Part shown: positions 52,029-62,210 of the stretch, in pieces
How positions within the stretch are numbered: the first letter of the stretch is position 1
Layout of the letters: the number at the start of each line of letters is the position of its first letter
NCBI GenBank assembly: GCA_024998685.1
Contig: JACOEH010000008.1
Location: 41,156 to 105,155 of the forward strand
DNA from: Nitrospira sp.
Lineage (GTDB): Bacteria; Nitrospirota; Nitrospiria; Nitrospirales; Nitrospiraceae
DNA length: 64,000 bases
Direction: 5' to 3'
Position numbers and translations under genes: made by a program
Notes under the pieces: model-generated
What the model was told of the DNA's origin: nothing
Seen by the model: the letters and a program-made list of their open reading frames with translations, nothing else
Databases searched by the model: none

Positions 52029-53147
52029 GTGCATAGGATTATCGCACACTTAGATATGGATGCATTCTTTGCCGCGATCGAGGAGCGCGATAGTCCGGCT
52101 TTTCGTGGGGTTCCTCTCGTCGTTGGCGCAAATCCGCAGGGCGGAAAAGGTCGCGGGGTCGTGTCCACGTCGAACTATCCGGCGCGTGCGTACGGAATTC
52201 ACTCCGCGACGCCGATCTCGACTGCATGGCGCTTGTCTGAGGTCGCTCGCCGTGCGGGAAAGCCGCCGGTCATCTTTGTATCGGTCGACATGCAAAAGTA
52301 TGCACGAGTTTCGGAGAAAGTGATGCGGATCGTACGGCGCTTCATTCCAAGTGTGGAACAAGCCAGCATAGATGAAGTCTACGGCGACGTGAGTTGGACA
52401 GGATCCTATGAGGAAGCAGAACATATCTGCCACCGTTTAAAAACGGAGATCCACTCGGAAGAACAACTGACGGCCTCAATCGGTCTTGGGCCGAATAAGT
52501 TGATCGCCAAAATCGCTTCAGGATGGCGGAAGCCTAACGGACTCACGATCGTGCGCGCGGAAGGGGCCGAGGCGTTTCTGGCGCCGCTCTCGATCCGGGT
52601 CATCCCTGGTATCGGGCCTAAAACGGAAGACATGCTGAAGGCAAAGAGTATCGAGATCGTCACGGATCTCAGAGCGCTGCCCCTCCATCAACTCGAAGCC
52701 ATGTTGGGGAAACGCGGCGTGGATCTCTATGAGAAGGTGCGCGGACGAGATGACTCACCGGTTGAGGAATATTCGGAACCGAAATCCATCGGGGAACAGG
52801 AAACATTTGAATGCGATACGCTCGACAGTCATCTGCTGCTCAATCAACTCGACGGGCTTGTTCGAGGCGTGATGGATCGCCTGCATCACGAGGGATTCCA
52901 TTCGTTTCGAACCGTCGTACTGACCATTCGCTTTGCGGATTTTGTGACTAAGTCACGCGCCCATACGCTGGCTAGGACGACCGGTGAGCCGGCAATATTG
53001 AGACGGGAGGCCATCAAGCTGATGCTGCCCTTTCTCGATCGACGTGAAAACCCACACCGAAAACTCATCCGCTTGCTTGGTCTTCGAGTGGAGAAGCTGA
53101 GCTGTGAGATGAACCGTGTTGGGTTGTTCGATGGGCTCTTGAGCTGA
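52029..53147 (+). CDS. dinB: DNA polymerase IV (Y-family)
   Basis: 372 residues with the Y-family palm motif 'IIAHLDMDAFFAAIEERDSP' near the start and the catalytic 'ASIDEVYGDVS', a slight change from SIDEAYLD. These are followed by the thumb HhH 'RVIPGIGPKTEDML' and the little-finger domain. It performs error-prone translesion synthesis. It starts with GTG. A C-terminal clamp-binding motif may be 'VGLFDGLLS', similar to QxxLFDxL. Confidence 0.93.
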   Translation: MHRIIAHLDMDAFFAAIEERDSPAFRGVPLVVGANPQGGKGRGVVSTSNYPARAYGIHSATPISTAWRLSEVARRAGKPPVIFVSVDMQKYARVSEKVMRIVRRFIPSVEQASIDEVYGDVSWTGSYEEAEHICHRLKTEIHSEEQLTASIGLGPNKLIAKIASGWRKPNGLTIVRAEGAEAFLAPLSIRVIPGIGPKTEDMLKAKSIEIVTDLRALPLHQLEAMLGKRGVDLYEKVRGRDDSPVEEYSEPKSIGEQETFECDTLDSHLLLNQLDGLVRGVMDRLHHEGFHSFRTVVLTIRFADFVTKSRAHTLARTTGEPAILRREAIKLMLPFLDRRENPHRKLIRLLGLRVEKLSCEMNRVGLFDGLLS

Positions 53148-53528
53148 GCCTGCTAGCCGTATTCCGCAGAGGATTCGGCCAAAATAAGAAACAAATAAGT
53201 AAGTTGGCCGACTATCCTGATTGAAATCGGAGCTCAATGCTCCTTGTGGCCCTACCTTCCGGTGAAGGCCAGACCTTCTGTTGTGTATGGTTTTACCTTC
53301 ACCATTGGATTGTATTGAGAATCAATGATTTATAGCCACAATACTTCGGAATGATGAATCCATATCCCTTCGCTGTTTAGTTTCGATACGTTCTTAAACA
53401 AGCAAATTGGAAGTTTGTAAGGGGGATTCATGGGCAATCTACGTAGGCCATTATCAAAGCTCCATAGGTATGGCATTTGCTCGACTCACCTTCTTGTAAG
53501 TATCGTTTGATTGATCTTTGGAGGCATC
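53148..53528. other. Intergenic region
   Basis: About 380 bases without a supported gene or repeat; AT-richer towards 53160-53210 and 53300-53400. Probably holds the promoter of the PilZ-like gene. Confidence 0.4.
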
Positions 53529-53966
53529 ATGAATATTGGAGCAAAGGAAGTCATGCATGGATCTCCCATATGCCGCGTGGGGAATCTGAACACAGAAGTT
53601 ACTGTGATCGGGGTCCCTAAAGACGTAACGGTTTCATGTCCTTCGCGACGGCGAGAGGTGCGGGTGAACGAACAAAAGATATGCGCCTATAGTTTGTGCG
53701 AATCATTCGATGGCAAGCAAGTGATCATTGAGCAGGGTGGGGTGTACTGCATCAATAGGAGTGAGCATGGAATTCTCGTGTTGATGGGTGGCCGGCTTCG
53801 AAAGCGGCAACTGCTGGAACTCCATGTTGCTGAAACACGGTGGGAATATTCCATGAATCTGTATGAAGTGCAGTGGACGAAAATAGTACCTGTTGAGTCT
53901 CACGGTGAGCTTTTTCTAGCGGGATGCAGCCTGGTATTTGGAGCGCCTCGATACTGGGCATTCTAA
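53529..53966 (+). CDS. PilZ-like domain protein
   Basis: 145 residues with a beta-barrel pattern resembling PilZ: 'RREVRVNEQKICAYSLCES', 'GGVYCINRSEHGILVLMGGR' and 'NLYEVQWTKIVPVESHGELF'. PilZ domains bind cyclic di-GMP. The RxxxR motif is poorly formed, so binding is uncertain. The ATG at 53529 follows GGAGG by 5 bases. Confidence 0.5.
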   Translation: MNIGAKEVMHGSPICRVGNLNTEVTVIGVPKDVTVSCPSRRREVRVNEQKICAYSLCESFDGKQVIIEQGGVYCINRSEHGILVLMGGRLRKRQLLELHVAETRWEYSMNLYEVQWTKIVPVESHGELFLAGCSLVFGAPRYWAF

Positions 53967-54268
53967 CGCCTTCATCATGGCAGAGTCTCGCCTCGTGTAT
54001 CTCTGCGATCAATACTGCTCGGTTCCCTTTACGAGTTGAGAGTCCTGCTTCAATTCGCATGTCACCTCTTTTGAGCTAGAAATCTTCGAAAGGTTGTGTT
54101 CAATTTCTCAGGCATTGGCTTAAATAAGAGCAAAGCATATTCGGGTCATTCGGGAAGGAATTGCTTTTGCTCCTGAATCAATCGAAATGTTCGAACGGTC
54201 CACGTTCATGCCAGAAAACTTCTTGAATATCGGTTGATTGCAAGCCAGGATGGCCGTATCCTGCGCGC
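53967..54268. other. Intergenic region
   Basis: About 300 bases upstream of the symporter; no gene, repeat or clear regulatory site recognised. Confidence 0.4.
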
Positions 54269-55717
54269 GTGGTCTTCTGGTTCGTCATCCTCTATCTTCT
54301 CCTTTCTGTCGGCATCGGACTCTATGCGGGGACCCGTGTGCGGAACTCCAAGGATTTTGCCGTTGCCGGCAGGAGCCTGCCTTTAGCCGTTGTGGTGGCC
54401 ACCGTGTTTGCGACGTGGTTCGGCGCGGAAGCGGTATTGGGCATCTCGGCTACCTTTGTCAAAGAGGGACTGCGTGGCGTGATCGCCGATCCATTCGGGT
54501 CCAGTATGTGTTTGATGCTCGCAGGACTTTTTTTTGCTCCGCGTCTGTACCGACTCAATATGCTGACGGTTGGAGATTACTATCGGTACCGCTACAACCG
54601 GACCATAGAAGTGTTATGCACGCTCTGTATCGTCGCCTCGTACTTGGGCTGGGTCGCGGCCCAATTCAAAGTGCTGGGCTTGGTGCTCAATGTCGTGACG
54701 GAGGGAGGTGTCAGCCAGTCGGTCGGAATCATGATCGGCGCAGTGATTGTTCTGACGTATACGACGTTTGGGGGCATGTTCTCTGTGGCGATTCTCGATT
54801 TCGTTCAGATCTCCGTAATTATGGGGGGACTTTTGTATATTGCGTCGATCGTCGGGGATTTGGCGGGCGGCGTGCGTACGGTCGTCAACCATGCGGCCGA
54901 TGCCGGCAAACTCGACTTGTTCCCGCCTGCTACGCTGACGGCTTGGGTTCCATTCGTCGGGGCTTGGATGACCATGATGCTTGGTTCCATTCCACAACAA
55001 GATGTGTTTCAACGGATCACGTCGGCAAGGGACGAGCCTACAGCTGTGCGGGGCGCGCTGCTGGGCGCAGCGCTCTATTTTACCTTCTGTTTTGTACCGA
55101 TGTTTCTCGCCTACGCTGCAACTTTAATTGATCCTGTCAAGTTCGGCGCATTGTTGGAGCAGGATTCGCAGCTGGTCTTGCCGACCCTGGTGTTGCAACA
55201 TACTCCGATCGCGGCACAGGTCATTTTCTTCGGAGCAGTTCTTTCTGCAGTGATGAGCTGCTCCAGTGCGACCCTGCTCGCACCATCGGTTGCGCTGAGT
55301 GAGAACGTCATGAGGCCGATGTTTCCACACGTGAACGATTCTGAATTTCTGCGGCTCATGCGTGTAGTGCTGGTAGGATTTGCCTCCGCGGTTTTGGTGC
55401 TTGCACTATGGTCGGACGCGACGATCTATAAGCTGGTTGTGAGCACATACAAGGTAACCCTGGTGGCGGCTTTTTTCCCGTTGTTTGCAGGGCTTTACTG
55501 GAAGCGGGCGACGACGCAGGGGGCACTGTGGGCCATTGTCGCCGGATTGACGAGTTGGCTGGTATTGGAACTAGTAAGCCAGCCGACCGATGTGTGGCCT
55601 CCACAGCTTGTCGGGTTCACAATGGCGGGTATCGGTATGCTTGCGGGGTCCTTGTGGCCTACCCAGATGGGTGAGTCCCAGGGACTTATCGAGAACGTCA
55701 AGGATAAGGTAGAGTAA
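54269..55717 (+). CDS. Sodium:solute symporter (SSS family)
   Basis: A 482-residue inner-membrane protein with about 13 helices. Typical SSS text includes 'NSKDFAVAGRSLPLAVVVAT', 'VFATWFGAEAVLGISATFVK', 'LGSIPQQDVFQRITSARDEP' and 'GAVLSAVMSCSSATLLAPSV'. Substrates of this subgroup vary (amino acids, acetate, urea, choline); I cannot choose. The GTG start opens directly on the first helix. It is monocistronic. Confidence 0.88.
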   Translation: MVFWFVILYLLLSVGIGLYAGTRVRNSKDFAVAGRSLPLAVVVATVFATWFGAEAVLGISATFVKEGLRGVIADPFGSSMCLMLAGLFFAPRLYRLNMLTVGDYYRYRYNRTIEVLCTLCIVASYLGWVAAQFKVLGLVLNVVTEGGVSQSVGIMIGAVIVLTYTTFGGMFSVAILDFVQISVIMGGLLYIASIVGDLAGGVRTVVNHAADAGKLDLFPPATLTAWVPFVGAWMTMMLGSIPQQDVFQRITSARDEPTAVRGALLGAALYFTFCFVPMFLAYAATLIDPVKFGALLEQDSQLVLPTLVLQHTPIAAQVIFFGAVLSAVMSCSSATLLAPSVALSENVMRPMFPHVNDSEFLRLMRVVLVGFASAVLVLALWSDATIYKLVVSTYKVTLVAAFFPLFAGLYWKRATTQGALWAIVAGLTSWLVLELVSQPTDVWPPQLVGFTMAGIGMLAGSLWPTQMGESQGLIENVKDKVE

Positions 55718-55780
55718 CACCCGTTCATCTTCCCGAGGCGAGACCGGTTTTGGTTCGCCTATTCATCTCGTCGGCCATTG

Positions 55781-55930
55781 CTAATGATCGAGCGTGAAAC
55801 GCACGGCTCGACGAATTTCTTCCACCGTAAACGGTTTCCGAATCACACGCCGTGCACCGAAAAGCTTGGCGACGTTCAGAAAATTCCGGTGGCCGGTTGT
55901 CCCTGTCCTCGCAATCATTCTGGCAGGTAA
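55781..55930 (-). pseudogene. Response-regulator receiver C-terminal remnant
   Basis: The minus-strand frame ends 'NFLNVAKLFGARRVIRKPFT' and 'VEEIRRAVRFTLDH', the last helix-strand part of a receiver domain with the conserved Lys-Pro (KPF). The phosphorylation site and earlier strands are absent, and no start is present. Confidence 0.6.
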
Positions 55931-56101
55931 GCGTAATCCTCATCGCGTAAGAGCGACAATCCGGCCTAAATGACTATAACCCCACGACCCGTTTCTTCAT
56001 AGCTCAGCATGGTTCGACTCTGTTCACTTCCATTGAGTCAAGTTCCTCCTCAACTTAGCCGATAACATAACGGGAGAAATTCTTAGGGGACAGGGTCCGT
56101 C

Positions 56102-57673
56102 ATGGCGATGAGTATTGTCCGGCATGCCCAATATTGGACAGAGCGCATTGTGTTGCGGGCTGCCGTTGTTTTGGTCGCTCTGCTTTCACTCGCCGGGTGC
56201 CTTGTCAAACCACACGCATTGAACAAGGAAGAGGTGAAGGCTCGGGCGGTGAAAGATTTTGAAGCCATTTCGTCGATTGAGGAGCCAATCACTGGACCAA
56301 TCGACCTCTACGAGGCCATTGCACGGGCCTTGAAGTACAACTTGGATGCGAAGGTCAAGGCGATACAAGCTCAGTTGGCTCATCAGCAACTCAATATCGC
56401 GCACTATTCATTGCTTCCCCAAGTCTCCGCCAACGCCGGTTTCGATGGACGCAATAATTACAGCGGTGGTACAGGGCGATCGATCATTACCGGACGTCAA
56501 GCAATTGAACCGTTCACGTCATCGGAAAAGAATGTTACGTCCGGCAATCTCGCCTTGAGTTGGGATGTCCTGGACTTTGGGTTGTCGTTCGTGCGTGCTC
56601 AACAGGCCGCCGACAACGTGATGATTGCTGAGGAGGAAAAGCGGCGCATCGCGGTTCGGCTCGTACAGGAAGTTCGAAATGCGTACTGGGGAGCCGTGAG
56701 CGCGGAACGGGTGCTCCCCCGGATCCAGTTTTTGAATGAATCGGTCGCCAAAGCGCTGGATAAAGCCCAGCTTATCGTCGATCGAAAGCTTCAAGCTCCG
56801 TTGACTCCTCTCACCTACCAACGGGATCTGCTCAACCTACAGCGGGAAGTTCGACGGCTCTTTCGTGAACTCAGTACGGCCAAGACACAACTGGCTTCGA
56901 TCATGGGGGTGCCGCCTGGGACTTCGTTCGATCTGGTCATGCCGCCGAGCGTGACCGCGGTGCCGATCATCAATTTGGATAGTCAAAAGATGGAAGAACA
57001 GGCGCTCTTGCTCAGGCCGGAGCTGCGAACTATCGACTATAAGAAGCGAATTAATGCCAAGGAAACAAAGGCCGTATTCTTGGAGCTCTTCCCCAGTCTG
57101 AAGGTTTCATTCGGGGGGTACTATAACAGCAACAGCCTTCTCTTCTATCAGAACTGGCTGACCTATGCCGCCCAGGTGAGTTGGAACCTCCTGTCGGTAT
57201 TTCGAACACCGGCCAAACTCAAAGCAATCGAAGCGCACGGGCAAATGTTGGATGCCCAAAGCCTGGCGTTGAGCTTGTCCATCTTGACGGAGGTGCATGT
57301 CGGCACCGCTCAATTCCTGCATGCCAAGGAGGAATATCAGGATGCCTGGGATTACCAGCGAGCACAGGCGGCGATCGTGGAGCACACCAGAAACTTGTGG
57401 ATGACGCAAAGGACGAATGATCTCACGCTGATCCGAGAACAAGTCAACGATGTCGCCGCGGATGTGAGACTGGATGCCGCACGATCAGGGCTGGAAACGG
57501 CCTATGCCACCTTGATGGCATCTCTCGGGGAGGAAGCAGTTCCCGCAAGCATGGGCGAACAAAATGTGGCTCAACTCGCAGATTCGATCAGGCAGTATTG
57601 GGAATCGAGTAGTTTCACGCTGTCGGAAGCAGAAAGGAGATCGGAAGCCCATGCGATACCGGTGGCTCGATAG
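56102..57673 (+). CDS. TolC-like outer-membrane channel lipoprotein
   Basis: 523 residues with a lipobox 'LSLAGC' (Cys33) and two OEP repeats rich in long helices ('ARALKYNLDAKVKAIQAQLA', 'LALSWDVLDFGLSFVRAQQA'). It forms the outer-membrane duct. It overlaps the next gene by 23 bases and belongs to a four-gene secretion operon without a transporter ATPase. An ATG two codons in is an alternative start. Confidence 0.88.
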   Translation: MAMSIVRHAQYWTERIVLRAAVVLVALLSLAGCLVKPHALNKEEVKARAVKDFEAISSIEEPITGPIDLYEAIARALKYNLDAKVKAIQAQLAHQQLNIAHYSLLPQVSANAGFDGRNNYSGGTGRSIITGRQAIEPFTSSEKNVTSGNLALSWDVLDFGLSFVRAQQAADNVMIAEEEKRRIAVRLVQEVRNAYWGAVSAERVLPRIQFLNESVAKALDKAQLIVDRKLQAPLTPLTYQRDLLNLQREVRRLFRELSTAKTQLASIMGVPPGTSFDLVMPPSVTAVPIINLDSQKMEEQALLLRPELRTIDYKKRINAKETKAVFLELFPSLKVSFGGYYNSNSLLFYQNWLTYAAQVSWNLLSVFRTPAKLKAIEAHGQMLDAQSLALSLSILTEVHVGTAQFLHAKEEYQDAWDYQRAQAAIVEHTRNLWMTQRTNDLTLIREQVNDVAADVRLDAARSGLETAYATLMASLGEEAVPASMGEQNVAQLADSIRQYWESSSFTLSEAERRSEAHAIPVAR

Positions 57674-58427
57674 CGTGCTGGTGCTTTTCACCGTCATGGC
57701 GGTGGGTGTCCCTGCGACAGGTTGGTGCAAGGAAGATCGACTGGTTCATGCCACAAGGCCGGAATCCGGCGTTGCTCGTGGAATTGTGAAGGCGGCGGCA
57801 CAGGCGGTCCTCTATGCTCAGGTCCAAGGCCGTGTCAGTCAGCTCCCATACAAGGAAGGGCAACGCTTCGAAAAGGGGTACACGCTGGTCCAACTCGACT
57901 GTGACAAGTATCGTGCAGAATTAGCGGTCGCCCTCGCTGAACATGAGGCAAAAGACAAGGTTTATAAGAATAACATTGAGCTCGGTAAACTCAATGCCGT
58001 GAGTAAACTCGACCTAGAAACGTCCGAGGCGGAAGCCAAGAAGGCGTTTGCCGCTATTCGGATTGCCGAGGTCAACGTGAAAGGATGCCAAATTGCCGCT
58101 CCATTTGCGGGGCGTGTGGCCAGCATCATGATCAACGAGCATGAGAACGTATTTCCCAATGACAAATTGATCAGTCTGTTGGACGACAGCAGCCTTGAGA
58201 TCGAGCTCGTGTTGCCGTCTTCCTCGCTGTCCTGGCTCCGACGCAAGTCGTCGTTCACATTCGTCGTGGACGAAACTCGAAGAAGTTATCCGGCAAGGGT
58301 CAAAGAAATCGGCGCTTCGATCGATCCTGCGAGCCAGACGATCAAAGTAACAGGGACTTTCGAGAAATTGCCGCCGGAAATCTTGGCCGGCATGAGCGGG
58401 TCCGCCCAATTTTCGGAGCAACACTAG
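57651..58427 (+). CDS. Periplasmic adaptor, HlyD/RND MFP-like
   Basis: 258 residues with a signal peptide of about 25 residues and a lipoyl pair interrupted by a short hairpin: 'QAVLYAQVQGRVSQLPYKEG' and 'QRFEKGYTLVQLD' before, and 'CQIAAPFAGRVASIMINEHE' after. A short barrel follows. It would join the TolC-like channel with the inner-membrane parts encoded next. The ATG at 57651 has AAAGGAG 11 bases upstream. Confidence 0.85.
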   Translation: MRYRWLDSVLVLFTVMAVGVPATGWCKEDRLVHATRPESGVARGIVKAAAQAVLYAQVQGRVSQLPYKEGQRFEKGYTLVQLDCDKYRAELAVALAEHEAKDKVYKNNIELGKLNAVSKLDLETSEAEAKKAFAAIRIAEVNVKGCQIAAPFAGRVASIMINEHENVFPNDKLISLLDDSSLEIELVLPSSSLSWLRRKSSFTFVVDETRRSYPARVKEIGASIDPASQTIKVTGTFEKLPPEILAGMSGSAQFSEQH

Positions 58428-58429
58428 AC

Positions 58430-59797
58430 ATGGCAACGACTGCCGAGCCGACCGCACAACAATTTCCGACCCTGATTCATCTGGCGGCCCTCACTCATCT
58501 GGAAGGACAAATCCGTGCGGCCAAGACAATCCAAGAGCTGCAGTTTCTCTCTGTCAATGAAACCAGACGACTGATTCCCTACGACCAGGCTTTTCTGCTG
58601 GGGTCACCGGGGCAGGCAACGGATGCGTATTGCGTGCTCAACGCGTCAAGTGTCGCTGTCGTTGATCGCGATGCGCCGATGATCGTGTGGCTTGAGCAGG
58701 CGGTTCAGGTGCTGCGTCGAGCGGAGAATATCAGTGAACAACCGACGCCTGTCACGGAAGAGCTGCTGCCCGATTCGCTTGGCAGCGGCTGGCGGGAGTT
58801 TGTGAAGGGGCACGTCTTTTGGTGCCCGTTGCAGCATCCGGACGAGACGATGCTCGGGACTTGGTGGTTCGAACGAGATTTCGCCTGGCAGGAAAACGAT
58901 GTGGCGATCGTCCATCGGCTGGCCGGTAGTTATGCGTATGCGTGGAAGGCGCTGTCGAAAAAGGAACAGGGTTGGTCCAGGAAGATCAAGAAACCAGCCT
59001 GGTGGTTTTTGCCAATCGTCGCGCTTGGCGCGCTCTGTTTACCGATCCGGATTTCCGCCGTGGCGCCGGTCAAAGTCATGGCGAAAGATCCGGTGGTGGT
59101 CAGCGCACCCATGGACGGGGTCATCGCGGATGTGCTTGTACCACCGAACCAAATGGTGCAACCGGGCGCCTCGTTGTTTCGGTATGAGGACATCAATCTG
59201 CGCAATCAATTCCGTGTCGCGGAGAAGCAATTGGCGGTCGCCCACGCTGAGCATAGCCAAGCAGTTCAAGCCGGTTTCAGCAATCCGCAACGCAAGGCCG
59301 ATGTCCCCTTGAAGGAAGTCGAAGCCAATCTCCGCCAGACCGAGCTCGACTATGCGAAAGAGATGCTCGATCAGGTCGAAGTGAGGGCGTCAAAACCCGG
59401 CTTGCTCCTTTACTCAGACAAGTCCGATTGGGTCGGGCGTCCGGTGACCGTCGGTGAACGCATCATGGAAATCGCGGACCCGAAGCAGATCGAGTTGCGT
59501 ATCGACTTGCCGGTGGCGGACGCCATCGTGCTCAAGGAAGGAGCTGACGCGGTCGTCTTTCTCAACGCCCTTCCATTGGAGTCCTTCGCAGCCATCGTAA
59601 TCCATACGAGTTACCATGCCGAGGTTCTGCCGGGTGATATCTTGGCATACCGCGTGACGGCACGATTGGCACAACCGGATCCGCGTGTTCGCATCGGATG
59701 GCAAGGCACGGCAAAAGTCTATGGCGAGCAAGGACCCTTGGGCTATTTATTGCTGCGGCGTCCATTGACGGCAATTCGCCAATGGGTGGGTTGGTAA
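58430..59797 (+). CDS. GAF-domain/HlyD fusion adaptor
   Basis: 455 residues. Residues 1-175 form a cytoplasmic GAF-like region ('KTIQELQFLSVNETRRLIPY', 'MLGTWWFERDFAWQENDVAI'). One membrane helix follows ('WWFLPIVALGALCLPI', about 187-202). The periplasmic HlyD part then has a lipoyl half ('VVSAPMDGVIADVLVPPNQM'), hairpin, second half ('VRASKPGLLLYSDKSDW') and barrel. Normal HlyD adaptors have no sensory cytoplasmic domain, so export may respond to a ligand (inference). It begins 2 bases after the previous stop. Confidence 0.8.
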   Translation: MATTAEPTAQQFPTLIHLAALTHLEGQIRAAKTIQELQFLSVNETRRLIPYDQAFLLGSPGQATDAYCVLNASSVAVVDRDAPMIVWLEQAVQVLRRAENISEQPTPVTEELLPDSLGSGWREFVKGHVFWCPLQHPDETMLGTWWFERDFAWQENDVAIVHRLAGSYAYAWKALSKKEQGWSRKIKKPAWWFLPIVALGALCLPIRISAVAPVKVMAKDPVVVSAPMDGVIADVLVPPNQMVQPGASLFRYEDINLRNQFRVAEKQLAVAHAEHSQAVQAGFSNPQRKADVPLKEVEANLRQTELDYAKEMLDQVEVRASKPGLLLYSDKSDWVGRPVTVGERIMEIADPKQIELRIDLPVADAIVLKEGADAVVFLNALPLESFAAIVIHTSYHAEVLPGDILAYRVTARLAQPDPRVRIGWQGTAKVYGEQGPLGYLLLRRPLTAIRQWVGW

Positions 59798-59799
59798 TC

Positions 59800-61941
59800 A
59801 TGTTCATTCCGAAATCACCCGACGCCAAGCCGCACGAACGCAAGCTCCCGCCGCTTCGCACGAATCTCCAATTCACTCGCGGCACCCCGACTCCCGACGG
59901 CGTGCCGACATGGACCATTGTCGATCCCATTCGCAACCGGTATTTCCAGATCGAATGGCCGGTCTATCAGATGATCAAACACTGGAGTGCCGGAACGATT
60001 GAGAAACTCCATGCGGTGATGGCGCGTGAGACGACCTGTCGGACGACTGTTGAGGACGTGGAAGACTTCGTGAAGTTTCTCTATACGAACAATTTGACCG
60101 AGCAGTCTGCGGGCGGCAAGCACACGGATTATCACATCCAGGCCCAAGCCGGTGAGCAGAATTGGATGATGTGGCTGGTCCATCACTATCTGTTCATAAA
60201 AATACCGCTGCTGCATCCACACAACTTCCTGAAGGCAACGCTCCCGTACGTTGCACCCTTCTACACGGTGGGCGCCGGATGGACGTTCGGCATGATGGGG
60301 TTGATCGGACTGATCGTAGTCGGACGTCAATGGGATGTCTTCGCCTCGACCTTTCTCTATTTCTTCAACTGGCACGGCGCGATTCTCTATAGCTTGTCCC
60401 TTGGTGTAGTGAAGATGGTCCATGAATTGGGGCACGCCTACACTGCCACGCGATTCGGTTGCCGAGTCCCGACGATGGGCGTCGCCTTCATGGTCATGAT
60501 GCCGGTCTTCTATTCCGATGTGTCCGATTCCTACCGGTTGACGTCGAAGCGGAAACGCCTCTTAATTGCTGCGGGCGGTGTGATCGCAGAGTTAGGGCTC
60601 GCATCGGTCGCATTGTTCGCCTGGGGGTTTCTGCCGGACGGCACCGTCCGGAGTATCGCCTTTATCGTGGCGACGACTAGTGTGATCATGAGCCTCGCAG
60701 TGAATTTGAACCCCTTCATGAGATTCGACGGCTATTATCTGCTCGCAGATAGCCTGGGCATTCCAAATCTTCAGGATCGGGCCTTCGCGTTCGGACAATG
60801 GCAACTGCGCGAGCTGCTGTTCGGATGTTTCTCCTCGCCCCCGGAGGAGACCGCAGTCGCTCGGCGCCGGACCTTTATCGCCTTTGCGTGGGCAATCTGG
60901 CTCTATCGCCTGGTTCTCTTCACCGGCATCGCCGTGATGGTCTATCAGTATTTCTTCAAAGCGCTGGGCATCATTCTATTTCTGGTCGAGATCGTCTGGT
61001 TCATCGCTATGCCCATCGCTCGGGAAATCACCGGCTGGTGGACCAACCGTGCTTTCTATGCGGCTTCATCGAGAGCCTGGGGCACGGCCGTCGTCCTCGG
61101 CATCCTTCTCTCGCTCGCCTTTATTCCGCTTCCCACGAGCGTCTCCGCTCCCGCGGTTCTGCAGGCCGCCTCCTACGCGACGGTCTATGCGCCGATGCCT
61201 GGACGTATCAGCCAGGTGTTGGTCCGTAACGGGCAAAGGGTTATGGCCGGCGAACAGATCGCGGTATTGGAGAATCCATTGCTGGAGAAAGAAGTGCGGT
61301 TGGCGGAGATCAAAGCGGCGATGTGGAACTATCGTCTTGACCGCCAGGCTGGTCATGATCAGGACCGCGCACAACGACAAGTAATCGCCGAATCATTGAA
61401 GGCCGAATTGGCCGAATTGGCCGGACACAAATCCAGACAGGAGAACATGATTCTCAAGGCCCCTATAGCCGGGATGATACGCGATCGTGCAGATTCCCTG
61501 ACCTCTGGCCGATGGATCGATCAGAAGCTTCCCGTTTTCTATCTTATCGATGCCGGTCATCCCGTGATCGAAGGTCTCATTCCTGTCGATGAGCTCGCCT
61601 ATATCGATGTCGGGCAATCGGCGCGATTCATCCCCGCAGACCTGACCAGTCCATCCGTTGAAGCCCAGGTGGCGGAGGTCGCTGAAGTCGACGAGCGAGA
61701 TGTAGCCATATCCTACTTCGCATCAATTTTTGGGGGTGATATGGCGGTGCGGAAAGACGATAAGGGGCGACTCAAGCCGGAGGTCTCGGTATATCGAGTT
61801 CGACTGAACCTTCGCGATGCCATCCAGGATGTCGATCAAGCCGTCCTCGGCCACGTTCAGATCCAAGGAGAGTCTTCCAGCTTAGCAAAACGAGTGTGGG
61901 ATCACACTGTAGCAGTGCTAATCCGTGAAAGCGGATTCTAA
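59800..61941 (+). CDS. PqqD-like / M50 site-2-protease / HlyD fusion
   Basis: 713 residues. The N-terminal PqqD-like winged part (about 15-100) contains 'TWTIVDPIRNRYFQIEWPVY'. A multi-helix M50 metalloprotease core has zinc motif H208-E-L-G-H212 ('VHELGHAYTATRFG') and Asp310 in 'NPFMRFDGYYLL'. The C-terminal HlyD part has a lipoyl half ('ATVYAPMPGRISQVLVRNGQ') and 'ILKAPIAGMIRDRADSLTSG'. All catalytic residues are present. It may cleave or gate export of a partner carrying a leader. The ATG at 59800 is 3 bases after the previous stop. It lies just before the giant LEPR-motif protein. Confidence 0.85.
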   Translation: MFIPKSPDAKPHERKLPPLRTNLQFTRGTPTPDGVPTWTIVDPIRNRYFQIEWPVYQMIKHWSAGTIEKLHAVMARETTCRTTVEDVEDFVKFLYTNNLTEQSAGGKHTDYHIQAQAGEQNWMMWLVHHYLFIKIPLLHPHNFLKATLPYVAPFYTVGAGWTFGMMGLIGLIVVGRQWDVFASTFLYFFNWHGAILYSLSLGVVKMVHELGHAYTATRFGCRVPTMGVAFMVMMPVFYSDVSDSYRLTSKRKRLLIAAGGVIAELGLASVALFAWGFLPDGTVRSIAFIVATTSVIMSLAVNLNPFMRFDGYYLLADSLGIPNLQDRAFAFGQWQLRELLFGCFSSPPEETAVARRRTFIAFAWAIWLYRLVLFTGIAVMVYQYFFKALGIILFLVEIVWFIAMPIAREITGWWTNRAFYAASSRAWGTAVVLGILLSLAFIPLPTSVSAPAVLQAASYATVYAPMPGRISQVLVRNGQRVMAGEQIAVLENPLLEKEVRLAEIKAAMWNYRLDRQAGHDQDRAQRQVIAESLKAELAELAGHKSRQENMILKAPIAGMIRDRADSLTSGRWIDQKLPVFYLIDAGHPVIEGLIPVDELAYIDVGQSARFIPADLTSPSVEAQVAEVAEVDERDVAISYFASIFGGDMAVRKDDKGRLKPEVSVYRVRLNLRDAIQDVDQAVLGHVQIQGESSSLAKRVWDHTVAVLIRESGF

Positions 61942-62210
61942 GCAACCAACTCGATACCAGATAGGCTGATCTCTTTCTTTCTGGACCATGGCCTCGTAGA
62001 GCGGTCCCACATGAGCGACGAAAGGAAATGTCCGCCTCAGTCGCCCGCTCGGCACTGACCGATGGATTGTAGAGTGGTTTGCATCCGTTACCGTCGGTTC
62101 TCGTGCTTCATTGTCGGACCGGATCTTGCGTGGTTTTGTAGGATCTTCAGCAGCGGCAACATCCGTTCGATGATGACTTGACGCATCATCCGATCATATA
62201 AGGAGTCGAT

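Noticed and set aside
54238..55131. 297-codon plus-strand frame overlapping the symporter
   Set aside because: Cys/Arg-rich alternative frame of the symporter gene, whose own frame shows a clear transporter family.
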